Assembly: GCA_036873755.1 (NCBI GenBank)
Contig: JAVTVY010036984.1
Coordinates: 1-64,000 of the forward strand
Direction: 5' to 3'
Source: Hanleya hanleyi
Lineage: Eukaryota; Mollusca; Polyplacophora; Lepidopleurida; Hanleyidae
DNA length: 64,000 nt
Within the stretch, counting starts at the first letter, position 1. The number at the start of each line of letters is the position of its first letter. The notes under the pieces are model-generated. The model saw nothing but the letters and a program-made list of their open reading frames with translations. It was not told where the DNA came from and made no database searches. This document shows, one piece after another, positions 49,719-60,578 of this stretch. The translations under genes and the position numbers were made by a program.

Positions 49719-52700
49719 CATTATGATTTCATCGTCAGGCCAACTCACTTCCATATATTTTAAATGCCGGCGCTACTTTCTACAATATGTTCCTTCCTCA
49801 AGCAAGACGGTTTGATAAATTATTCTTTACTCCAAATTTGTAATCAATCTTTAATTTCCGATGATTCGTTAATTTCCAGGAAGATTAAAGACTGCAAACA
49901 GGATGTGCTTCGCTGATTCCAATGTCTGGTCTAGTAAGAAATCGGTTGTAGGTTTCAATGTATCCGTGTTCAACAGGTTTCTATTAATACCAGACGGGGA
50001 TTAAATAAGGCCACAAACGGCAATGACCGAACTGATTATGCGGCGCAGGGATTACTTGCGGCAGACAGAGGGGCAAGGAATAAGCAAAGCTAAGAAGGTT
50101 GACTATCGTCTTCATATCTGGAGAGCGCCTTCTCGGAATCTTTGTTGAAGGTTGTGTCTAAGCACTTTGGCTGATTGGAAACTATATAGCAAGAACAAAC
50201 AAATCATGACAACAGGTCCACGCTCGGTCTTATCACCTCGTACCAGATTGAAGTTAAAGGAATAGTAAACTCTGCGTAAACTCGTGCTCGACATGACAGA
50301 ATTATGCCAACAGATTCCAAAAACAAGGGTAGAAAAAATTAACAAAATTCTACAGCTGAGTAAACGCCGATTTATCGTTCACACTTGAACACTTTATGAT
50401 CTGTGACATGTTGGAATGACTGTGACGTTTGTGGGCCATACTGTTTTTATGTAGATGGCGCTGCGACAAATATGCCTTTGTCATCCGGGCTCTATCCCAT
50501 AAGGTGAAGCATTAAACAACAACAACGGTAACATTAGCAGCGTTTCTTCTACTGCTATCGGGTGATGTGGCCTGGTATTCTTGCCTCAGAAAGAGAGCCT
50601 GTGAATTAATATGCAAAATGCCACATGTCAACCTGTATATCAATTCGACATTCATATATCACGATCCTCATAATCGTCTCGGAGCGTAAAGAAAGGTTCA
50701 CCGATCTGTCAAAAGTCATCGACACAATAATTTACAATTGGTCTCCATGTTATTTTCTACTCTGCCTGGGGCCCAACTACGTCACAGGAATAATGTCAGG
50801 TGATATTTAGAGAATTTTCATTGGCTAACGGCTCTCGGGCTTGTTAAAATGGCGACCTCCACGGATTCTTGATCTGGGCAATAATTCTGATATTCAAAAT
50901 GTTCTCATTCATTCGGAATTACTAGAAAAGCTGATTTGTTTTGTTTTCCGAATACTAATGATATAGTTCTTTCGATATTCGTATGCATCGTCTTAGGGTT
51001 TTCTATTCCTTTAATTAACAGAAAGTATTTAGAAAGATCTGAAGAAAGGATTGTGGCATTAGCTGTATGTTTGAAGATAATCATGCTGAAGTGATATCAA
51101 AATGGGGCATTTACCACGGTCACATCGGAGTTAAGTATAATCGGTTTGGCTTGGAAATCAGAATGACATTACCCCCAGCGCGTAACGAAACACCGTGTAT
51201 CTTGGCAGCAAAGCAAACAGATTCGATTATATTCTGTATCGTCGAATCCCTTTGTTTTAGAACCCTGTATCTTGTTAACTGATGACTGTGACTAATTAAA
51301 AAAAAAACGTGAGAAAATATTGAAGCATTATTAGAAATGAGACAGCCTCCCCTATGATAACCTCCTTGTGAATGTCGTAGCATTGGCAAAGAAGTACTTC
51401 TCATGATATATACCTAGTGCAACATTTGACATCATTATGATTTCACCATCAATTGGGCCAACTCACTCCCATGTGTTTTGAATTCCGTCGCTAAATTCTG
51501 CAATATGTTCATTTCTCAAACAAGAATGTTTGATCAATGATGGTTTACTCCAAATTTGTACTAAATCTTTCGTTTCCGAAGATTCGCGAAATTCCTAGAA
51601 GATTAAGGACTGCAACCAAGATGTGCTTCGCAAATCCCAATGTCTGGTCTAGTAAGAAATCGGTTGTAGTTTTCGATCTACCCGTGTTCAACAGGTTTCT
51701 ATTAATATCGGACTGGGATTAAATAACGCCACAAACGGCAATGACCAAACTGATTATTCGGTGCAGTGATTACTTGCGGCAAACAGAACGACAAGTAATA
51801 ATCAAAGTTAAGAGGATTGTCTATCGTCTGCATATCTGGGGAGCGCCTTCTCGGAATCTTTGGTGTCGACTGAAGGTTTTGTCTAAGCACTTTGACTGAT
51901 TGGAAACCATAGCAAGAACAAAGAAATCATGACAACATATTAGGCCCACGCTCGGTCTCACCTCGTACCAGATTGAAATTAATCAACAGACAGTATTTAT
52001 ATAGATTGGGAGAAAGGATTGTGGCATAAGTTGTATGTTTGAAGATAATCATGCGGCGGTGATATCAAAATGGAGCTTTTACCAGGGTCACATCGGAGTT
52101 AAGTATAATAGGTTTGCTTTGGAGCATCAGAATGACATCACTTCCAGCGCGTAATGAAACACCGTGCATCTGGACAGCGCAGCAAACAGTTTCGACTATA
52201 TTCAATATCATCGAATCCCTTTGATTTAGAATCTTGTATCTTATCATAGAACTTGTTAGCTCTAGATATATTGGTATGAATGGTTGGTGCTCACATATCT
52301 GATAATTGGACTTGTGTGTTACATGGATCTACATGTGTACTTCCCTGTAATTGCATCCTCGTAGTATAGCCAGATGGCTTAGTGATGGGATCGTGACAGG
52401 CTGAAATAAAGCACCATATTTTGTAGAGATACGCATCCGGGTATTATTTGGTATGATTTTGCTGGAGATCTCGGAAGCGACCTAATTAATTCAAGATAGC
52501 TGCTATTTCGCAATCTGGCATACATTGTTGTATTTTCAATCAAAGTGGCAAAACGCCTGAAAGTATGTTTAATAACATGAATGAACATGTACTAGTATAA
52601 CAGCACTGCTTGGTTATATTTGACGTCTCGAGAAAGTTCAATATGGCCGCCAAGCGCCTTCAATTTACCCGTCAACCCTACCTGAACGGGTTTAAAACAC

Positions 52701-53836
52701 CAGAACGAAAGACTATCTCGCACTAAGAGCATCATATGGCTCGAATTTCCTTTGATGGTTTTCCTTGTAATATAGTCACTACACAAGTCAATCGTGGTGT
52801 GTTTGATATACACCAAGGCTGACCACAGTTTTTCGAATTAGGACGAGCTAGAGAGGCGCGGCTTCACACCCCAGCTGGGGTGATTATTGCATACAACAGT
52901 CACGTAATAAACACTGCCGAACTATAACAGAATCCCCATGAATCCAACTGCAAAATCGTAAAGTAAATATCTCCGTAAGCAGATCAACACCGAGTACTAC
53001 TGAATCGGTATAGGAACTTACATTTGTTTGTTTTCTAAAAAATTACCCTGGGACAATAAAGTTTTCCTGGCGTCGAACGTCGAAAGTTTTCCTGGCGTCG
53101 AATGAATTTTTCCAGCATACTTTTTTTCGTTTAATTAATGTTCTGTTTTTGTCTGGAACAGATCGCAATGTCAGGTATGATTGTCACACATGATTCCAGA
53201 CTTCATGAAATTTGGAATATTCAATGCGTTTCTTTGTTGTACGTGTAGTTCTTTCAATCAGGTCCTAACCAATCTTAGAGAGGAGACCAACCGTGATGTT
53301 TGTGAAATATGCCATATAAGGGCATTCAAATACACCACAGTTGACTTTTGAAGAGGATATTTTGCTGGGATAAAATCAAAGCGAAATCGATGAGTCATTG
53401 GATAATTGATCCTTATCCTGTTGATTTGGAATTGATGCTAGCTGCTGAACGTAACAAGTCTTTCATTTATTGGCGCGGAATTATTTTATGTATGGGGGTT
53501 AGTACTTAATGTCGGATCCCTGACTCTTGTAGTTTGGCTTCGTTTCGAAAAAATATGCACTTCCAATTTACGCCCGATTACACTTCATAAGTTGAAAGAA
53601 GAAAAGCTAACGTATACCTCTTAAAATATGGACAGCGGAATCTTGCTACCAATTGAATGTTGGTTATTTAGGAAAATGTGTTCGAATTTAACCCAGAGAA
53701 CGATATGATCCGGAACCATGACTTCAGTATAGAATCTTTTGCTATCTGTTATCTAAAATATCTGCTATCTACTCATTTTATCCCATGTTATCTATTAGTT
53801 ATGCTGTTATTTGGTCGGAAAAATTTGAGTACAAAT
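49719..53836 (+). repeat. Large tandem array, copy 3 (rearranged and truncated)
   Basis: Colinear with copies 1 and 2 up to 51,278. It then steps back (junction near 51,271 in CTTGTTAAC) to repeat ~160 bp equivalent to 43,205-43,327, and restarts the unit at 51,433. It ends at 53,836 inside the unit, before the SINE region. More diverged than copies 1 and 2 are from each other. A ~25 bp local duplication (AAGTTTTCCTGGCGTCGAA) sits at 53,060-53,102. Confidence 0.85.
50258..51010. mobile_element. MITE family D (TTAA insertion confirmed by paralog)
   Basis: 753 bp flanked by TTAA (50,254-50,257 and 51,011-51,014). Array copy 2 has the uninterrupted site at 43,872-43,880. Termini are short inverted repeats: AGGAATAGTAAACTC at left and the complement of AGGAATAGAAAACCC at right. 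No transposase was recognised. It contains GATGGCG and ATGGCGACC motifs. TTAA specificity is piggyBac-like, but the terminal bases are not classical. Confidence 0.85.
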
Positions 53837-54270
53837 GTTCCCTATGTAGTTTTTCAACGATGAAAGCAAGTAAGTTCTGTTAAAAGAATGAGCCAATTTC
53901 TGGTCAACTGAACACAAATACAATGCAGACATCCAAGTGGAGTTTAAAAAATCATCGTGTGTCATGCAGAATGAAAAAGAGGTCGCGACTGGACCAGCAT
54001 GTCATCATGCTGACATCAGCATTATATACATCGGGCTTTGCTTGGCAAGCTGTTGTTCATGAAGTAGTTTGACGTCATTAAAGAAAGAGTTTTATCACCA
54101 AAATCCAAATAAGCCAATACTAGCTTTATCACAGGAAAGACATTCCCAGAAACACAGACGCTTTTGTTTGCCTGTACATATAGATATATGGACGAAAAGT
54201 TATTCTGGTTATAAAATGATGAGTCATTGGAAGAAATTAAAACATGCATTCCGAGACATTTTATGTGAAG
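53837..54270. other. No recognised gene
   Basis: Overlapping frames of 93 (+) and 91 (-) codons at 54,022-54,350 have no domain. The plus frame runs into retroelement tail sequence at its end, which argues against a gene. Confidence 0.4.
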
Positions 54271-54440
54271 CAGATCATCATGTCTTGCTGACATCATTGG
54301 AAACTACTGACCGCTTCTCTCTTGTGGGAAACTATATTGTTTTTATTTAATACACAATTGGAATTGGTGCTAACTGCCATTATTGACGCGGAAATTCTTT
54401 AATGAACGACAGCTGAATATTGAATGCCGGATCTGACGCC
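54271..54440 (+). repeat. Penelope-like 3' end, sense +
   Basis: Words ATGTCTTGCTGACATCATTGG, GACCGCTTCTCTCTTG, ATTGGTGCTAACTG, GACGCGGAAATTCTTTAATG and GCTGAATATTGAATGCCGG follow the element's 3' end in sense orientation, with an internal deletion. No RT frame upstream. Confidence 0.7.
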
Positions 54441-54445
54441 TGCTA

Positions 54446-55177
54446 TTCCACTTACTCCCAATTCACCATACCAGTTAATATTTGCTCGTACATATATAGG
54501 TAGTATATAGTCTGTCTAATAAGAGGTAAGCCATATGCTACGTTTTCTCTTGGTGGTTGAATTTCCGTGTATTCGACGCTCTCGGGAAATTAATCGCCTC
54601 TGGGACATAGTTTAGATCAAAGACCTCGCCACAAATACCTCTTTGAACAGTCTTTATCAATTTTCCCATTACCAGCTACCTACACGAGGAAACATGATAA
54701 TGCGTGTTAGTGTAGTGCTCATCGGTATTGAAGTGTCGGTGTATTCATTAGACTATCCTAATAGATAGAGTGCTCGAAACGCATAGTAATATATTCTCTT
54801 GAAGGCAATCAGTGCAGAACAGGTAAGTGGATGTTTAGGAAAGTGAACCATAAAGTACCTTCCCAGTGTGCTCAGCAGGGTGAGAATAAGGTACTACAGT
54901 AGAAGTCAGTCATGCATGACACATCAGACTTCAGTACAGAAAGGCCTATCTCCTTCAAATGGACCAATCGGTGGACAGTCCCCTTTAAAACCACAAAACA
55001 AATGCATTTTGACAAGGCATTGGGTGGAACAATACTGGATTGATGATACAGGTCGCACGGCATAATTAGTTATGAGCTGTGTATTAAATCTGATAAACAA
55101 AAATCCATTTGTCGATTTGATTACTGTGGAGTTGGATCTCAGTTCTTCGTGCATATAAACCTTATTGATACTGAATA
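54446..55177. other. No recognised feature
   Basis: Short overlapping frames only (54,868-55,154). The minisatellite begins at the right edge. Confidence 0.4.
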
Positions 55178-55427
55178 CTCATCAAAGATACGAGGTTCTA
55201 AACTCATCAAAGATACGGGGTTCTAAACTCATCAAAGATACGAGGTTCTAAACTCATCAAAGATACGAGGTTCTAAACTCATCAAAGATACGAGGTTCTA
55301 AACTCATCAAAGATACGAGGTTCTAAACTCATCAATGATACGAGGTTCTAAACTCATCAAAGATACGAGGTTCTAAACTCATCAAAGATACGAGGTTCTA
55401 AACTCATCAAAGATATGAGGTCCCAAT
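55178..55427 (+). repeat. Minisatellite, 25-bp unit, ten copies
   Basis: Units begin at 55,178 and every 25 bp thereafter to 55,403. The core is CTCATCAAAGATACGAGGTT followed by CTAAA. Unit 2 has GGGG for GAGG, unit 7 has CAATG for CAAAG, and unit 10 is degenerate after ATGAGGT. The uniformity implies recent amplification. Confidence 0.97.
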
Positions 55428-56397
55428 CCTCTCTTGTAATATTCCTTCCCAGATTTAAATGTATGATAATAATACTGATGATCATATATGTCATAAGCCC
55501 TCATAAATTTATCTTGGTGTTTCAGACGTCGAATTCCTCTAATTCCATAAAATAATTCCTCATCGGGATCGCATTAACGGTCTCGTGTATTGTTCATCTC
55601 GGTGTTCAATAAAACACATCTTCACAACGTCACGGTTTCTATTTGTGAGCCAAAGGCGAACCCTTGACTATCTTGCATAGCAGACCGCGTTCCGCCCACA
55701 TTCCGGTTACGTGATCTAGAAAAACTGCGTTGATGGTAAAATACCTTAGGGTTTTACTTTCGTTGCTAAACTGTTCGCTGATACCGAATGTAAAATATTT
55801 AATCCAAGCACGCATAACAATAAAATAATAATGGAAAGATCAGTGAAATTTTATAGAAATCCATGCGTTATTTCACCCAATTCAATTCCTCTAGTAGGAA
55901 GGTGAGGTCGGATATACTGACATACACTGACATCGCGGACCGATTTCAGTGTTTCCTACATTTGCCTGACTTGTTGGATGTTGATGGTAGATGAATGGGT
56001 TTGTTTTCTCTTCAAATAGATTTTGTTTTAAAATATTGTTTCCTTTATTTTTATTAATGTTTATGGTTGTTTCGAATCTGTTGTCACAGTCGCCATGACC
56101 GCGGTAAACAAGTGATCTGATTGGTGAATATGTGCAGGATGTTGCTTTTGCTAATTGGCTGACATCTAGCGCTGTGTTGTCGTTGATCGCGATACAGTGC
56201 CCAAGTGGGCCAGGGGTATCTATGATAGAGATACCCTTGGCTTTAGCGAGGATGACAATAACACTGATATATTACTGTTTGCACGTTATAAGGCTTTCTG
56301 CAGTTCTGTTATATCTGAAGGACATCATTCGTGTAATGTTTCCTTTTTGATGGTGTTTCTCGGTAATACTATCTGAAATTTGGTAACATGCACGAAC
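55428..56397. other. No recognised gene; one hairpin
   Basis: At 56,209-56,242 GCCAGGGGTATCTAT pairs with ATAGAGATACCCTTGGC (two mismatches, tiny loop). The 72-codon plus frame over it (56,132-56,350) is hydrophobic but unrecognised. Confidence 0.4.
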
Positions 56398-56478
56398 ATG
56401 CAGCTGATAGGCACTAATTGTGCACTCCAGCTAACCACCCCATATTTTCCTCCCAGGAATACGACTATGAATTTGATA

Positions 56479-56640
56479 ATTTCAAACCCGTTCATTTTTA
56501 TTCACCAAACGCTATATAGACGATACTGTTGTTTCCAGTAACCCCTATATAGAGGACGCCGTGAAGGTATATCCACCTGGGCTGGAGTTGAAAGAAACAA
56601 CCCACAACCAGATATTCATACATGTAAGATGAATAGGGCT
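56479..56640 (+). pseudogene. Penelope-like RT fragment, sense +
   Basis: The frame reads FTKRYIDDTVVSSNPYIEDA, then VKVYPPGLELKETT, with the YIDD box at 56,513-56,524. It is the same RT segment as at 5.65, 42.0 and 48.4 kb, in the opposite orientation. It is cut off about 40 residues later by unrelated sequence and a stop. Confidence 0.8.
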
Positions 56641-56708
56641 AACTTTCATGATTACAATTTTGACATTGCCAACTAACCTTTCTTGGAAGAGCCTGTATAT
56701 GGCTGTAA

Positions 56709-57443
56709 GCCCGGAGCACACTGGAACAATCTTCTTAGCCAAATTTCATTCGTGCACGATGGTGTAAGCAGGTAGCTTTCATGTGCGTGCAACCGTATGA
56801 AAGTTTTTGATCATGCGTGCCCTAAAGGCAATATCCGACGTGTTCGATAATTTTGGACAGGCGTGGAAGAAATCTTACAATGTGCGCTGAACGAAAGATA
56901 TCTGCTTACGCGTTTTTGTTTGAGCGCATGCTTTTTGTTTGAGCGCATAGTTCAACGTTGACAGCCGACTTTATGTATTTTCCCTATCTCTCCCGGTGTC
57001 AAATAACAACAAAATTACCCGTTTGATTGGGTGTCTTGGCTATTTCTGCCAAGGCATTTACCCTCTTATTCTTATTTTTTGAGATCCGGTGAACGGACGT
57101 CACATAGACACGGATATTCAGGCAATAGATCGACAAGTTTGTCCTCCAGAACTACGTCATTAACAAATTCAATGGCCGCAGCCATTTTGTAATGCCATGT
57201 GACCAAAGAGCCGTTTCGCGCATGCACTCTAACAAAAACGCGTGAGCACATAGCTCCGTCCAGTGCACACTGTAAGATTTCTTCCACGCGTGTCCAAAAT
57301 TATCAAACACGTTGGATAGTTGCCTCTACAGCATGAATGTCCAAAAACTTTCATAAAGTTGCCAGCACACGGAAGCTATCTGTTTACGTCATCGTGCACG
57401 AATGAAATTTGGCTAAGCAGACGGCTTCAGTGTGCGCCTGACT
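56709..57443. mobile_element. Long-TIR DNA transposon carrying a MADF frame (Harbinger-like, tentative)
   Basis: Inverted repeats of about 220 bp: 56,709-56,930 and 57,217-57,443. They share GCACACTG, TTAGCCAAATTTCATTCGTG, TGAAAGTTTTTG, GATAATTTTGGACA, GTGGAAGAAATCTTACA and ACGCGTTTTTGTT in mirrored order. TAA occurs on both flanks (56,706-56,708 and 57,444-57,446), which fits the 3-bp TWA target of PIF/Harbinger elements. The left TIR has a small internal duplication (TTTTGTTTGAGCGCATG). The centre holds a broken MADF-like frame. No DDE transposase is present. Confidence 0.65.
56999..57185 (-). pseudogene. MADF (Myb/SANT-like) DNA-binding domain, frameshifted
   Basis: Starting at the Met at 57,185-57,183, the frame gives MAAAIEFVNDVVLEDKLVDL and continues LPEYPCLCDVRSPDLKK to a stop near 57,072. 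After a shift, the neighbouring frame continues NKRVNALAEIAKT to a stop at 56,999. The order L-x-E/D-x-x-L-V-x-x-Y-P-C-L-x-D...D-x-K...R-x-x-A-x-x-E-I-A is the MADF pattern, with the usual Trp before EIA replaced by Leu. MADF domains bind DNA, and Myb/SANT-type proteins accompany the transposase in PIF/Harbinger elements. The frame extending right of 57,185 is TIR sequence, so I prefer the internal Met. The frameshift inactivates it. Confidence 0.65.
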
Positions 57444-58877
57444 TAACATACCTCATCTGGTAGCATTCTCTTAAAAATGTGAGACATTCAATGCCACAAA
57501 AAGTGTTTAGACACTGGTTTGACAAGGCATCACTTTATTAATAGACTTCGATAAAAATGGTGCTGATCAATTATGTCAACGCAATGCACATGGTTTAATC
57601 TATTCACGATGTGCATATGGCATCCACATTGTAGGAGTTTCGGTCCCCAAGACGACGTAGGGCATGTGCTCGATCTTAGATATTATAACGCAAGGTCGTC
57701 TGTTGACTCGGGTGATGGTGTCTACATAACCCTTCCAGATAGATTCCAGTTCGGCTCCGAGATTTCTCGAAGACTTGAAATGGATAACAACGCAACTCAA
57801 ATTTCTGAAGATATAGTTTTTTATGCATTTCGAACCAGCTACAACATTTCACAATTTGTGAACTCTACTTGTGGTGTGTAGGAGAGTACGATGGAACAAA
57901 CTCTGATTTGAAATCACCAAACATTCTCTTTTATACTGTCCTGTATGAATGTGACGTGGGTGCATGGCAGACCCATCAAATTCTCAGTACAATTATGACA
58001 GCTCGAATCGATATCTCTCAAAACTAAAACATCCTCGTCATACCAGGGATTCATGAAGTACAGATTCAGTGCATCGGGTCTTGAAATGGAATATCGGGAA
58101 TAGCTTTGTCAAAACAAGCAGCACTGGAAATTAAAGCACATCATAATGGACTGACATTTAGAATACCAGGACAATACATACACAATTACTGTAACAAGTA
58201 TGGTTGCTGAAAAGTCGGTATTTACGTTAACCCTCTCTGTACCGTATCGGTACGATTTAGTTCAATGATTGCCTGTCGTTGGCATACAAAAAATGAAGAT
58301 TTTCTAGATAAATATTTTCATCATATTATATGTTCGAAAGCTTGGAATACAATCTTTGAGACAATGTAGGCGATGATAAGTATATATTCGCTTCAATTCG
58401 TGTTTTGCTTTGTGAAAGAAATGAGTCATTAACGATTCGCCATATCGATCCGCACACAGATTAAAGAAGAATGTTGGGTCCGTTAAACTTTCAAATGTAT
58501 AAATACTGACGTAGTGAGAGACAATTAGCATCAAAACCAAAGAAGAAACTGAATGGATTCTAACAAACTACTCACTGTCCTTTCATCGTTTATCACACAG
58601 GACAAAATATCCCATAATAAAAAGGCGTCCAACAGAGAGATTTCTCTCAAAACGATAACCCATGTGACTGTATCGAAGAGACGAATAACCAACCAACTTG
58701 CTACGTGCAAGATGATTGAACGTACCAGACATTGAAGATGTTGGAACCGTGTACGACCATGGTTTCTCTATTCACACAGTAAGTTGACGGGGTTGTAACA
58801 TAACATGAAGAGACATTTGAGCGTCTCTCTCGAGCCCGTAAGAGCGACAGTATAAAGAATCATCAAATATACTGATC

Positions 58878-59862
58878 ATGCAGCTTATATTTACTAATTG
58901 TGCACTCCAGCTGACCATCTCATATTCTCCTCCCAGGGATACCACTATGAATTTGATAACTCCAAACGCTGTGAACTTGATGCATATCCACCTGCGCTAT
59001 ATAATAAAGAAACAAACCATAATCGGATATTCATACATGCGAGACGAATGGGGCTAACTTTCAGGATTACAATTTTGAGATTGCGAACTACCCTTTCGTG
59101 GAAGAGCCAAGCCCGGCGCACACTGGAGCAATGTGCTTAGCCAAATTTCATTCGTGCACGATAGTGTGAGCAGGTAGCTTCCATGTGCGGGCAACCTTAT
59201 GAAAGCTTTTGGTCGTGCTTGCCCTAAAGGCAAATATCCAACGATAATTTTGGACAGGCGTGGAAGAAATCTTACAGTGTACGCTGAACGAAAGATATCT
59301 GCTTACGCGTTTTTGTTGAGCGCATGCGGTGTTGATCAATTATGTCAACGCAATGCACAAGGTTTAATCTATTCACAGTGTGCATACGGCATCCACCTGT
59401 TCTCATTTTTTATATTTTGTGAAAAAGTAGCCAATTTCATGTTTTGCTTTGTGAAAGAAATGAGTCATTAAGGATTCACCATATCCGCACACAGATTAAT
59501 GAATTTAATGATGAATTTTGAGTCAGTGAATCTCTCAAATGTATAAATAATGACGTAGTGGGAGACAATTAGCATCAAAGCCAAAGATCGTTTAGCACCC
59601 ATGACAAAATATCCCACCATAAAAAGGCGTCCAACAGAGAGATTTCTCTCAAAAAGATAACCGCTGTGACTGTATCGAAGAGGCGAATAACCAACCAAAC
59701 ACATTTGAGGTGTGGGTTGCTACGTGCAAGATGATTGAACGTACCAGACATTGGACATGTTGGAACCGTGTATGACCGTGGTTTCTTTATTCACACAGTA
59801 AGTTAATGGGATTGAAATATAACACGAACGACAGTATAAAGAATCATCAAATATACTGATCA
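58878..59862 (+). repeat. Unequal tandem duplication 2, unit B
   Basis: Shares with unit A the start (CTAATTGTGCACTCCAGCT), a decayed RT remnant (58,965-59,040), the left TIR of the MADF element (59,107-59,325), GTGTTGATCAATTATGTCAACGCAATGCACA (from 59,331) and the end block 59,437-59,862. The right half of the transposon and the sequence after it are deleted. Confidence 0.85.
59107..59325. mobile_element. Solo left TIR of the MADF element
   Basis: It matches 56,707-56,925 closely, starting AGCCCGGCGCACACTGG and ending TTTTTGTTGAGCGCATGC. It breaks off directly into sequence equivalent to 57,555, so the deletion removed the core and the right TIR. Confidence 0.8.
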
Positions 59863-60345
59863 TGACATCTCGAATGAATGGAAATGACAGATGTGGAAGT
59901 TATCAACGAACTCCCTGTTTTAATTGATTTATTGGGGGATATGTGCTGGTTCTTAACCACAATCACACCTCTTTATGTCTAACCGGGTTATAATTCACTC
60001 TGCTTGTCGGTTTCTCCTGCGCTGCTTCCCTCTTAAGCTGGACGCATATTATGGAGAGGTGTGAATTTTCATTATCTCCAAGTGCAATATAGGAGAGGAA
60101 GAAACTGTTCTCTTTAATCGACGCAGACAGATAGCGTCATAAGTTATATTATTTCCTTTCTACGTTCCGGAAACACCATGATCGATCGCTAAACGAAATT
60201 TACAAGAAAACTATAGTCTATTCCAAACAGGAAAGTTGTTTCCTATTTGCCAAAGACTTAGTGGCATTGTTTATTTGTACATGGGGTTGACACGTCATTC
60301 GACGAAATTAAATATATTCCACATTCCCCGGGTGCGGAAGCTATT
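59863..60345. other. No recognised feature
   Basis: No open frame of note, no repeat ends and no RNA gene. Confidence 0.4.
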
Positions 60346-60578
60346 ACAAGCGTCTGGTCCGTCATTCATTGTAGAATATCCGCGTCCCTAATCCAAGACC
60401 TATTCCATGTTCCATATAACAGTAGTATTAGGACCAAATTCAAAAAGACAATCATAGTATACATAAACATAGGCTAGTTTCCTGCAAGAGAGAAGCGGTC
60501 AACAGTTTTCAATGATGCCGGCAAGACATTATGATGTTCTAAAAATATCAAGTCCGTATCGCTGATCAGTATTCTTAA
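60346..60578 (-). mobile_element. Penelope-like 3' tail, 5'-truncated
   Basis: Begins at ACAAGCGTCTGGTCCGTCATTC (terminus intact), has a ~25 bp deletion within the arm, then the tail through AAGAGAGAAGCGGTCAACAG and GCTGATCAGTATTCTTAATC. It stops before any RT sequence. An independent short insertion of the element, minus sense. Confidence 0.75.

Larger units (their letters stand above)
56398..58877 (+). repeat. Unequal tandem duplication 2, unit A
   Basis: Begins ATGCAGCTGATAGG and ends with CATCAAATATACTGATCATGCAG. Unit B (58,878-59,862) repeats its start, parts of its middle and its end, but lacks about 1.5 kb. The 102-codon plus frame at 57,573-57,881 is unrecognised, and only its first ~20 codons are retained in unit B. 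Confidence 0.85.

Noticed and set aside
55178..55427. CRISPR-like array
   Set aside because: The units are directly contiguous with no unique spacers and the genome is eukaryotic. It is a minisatellite.
57072..57287. Full 71-codon minus frame starting at 57,287 as the MADF protein
   Set aside because: The first ~34 codons lie in the right terminal inverted repeat. The MADF-like part starts after the internal Met at 57,185, and the frame is interrupted near 57,072.
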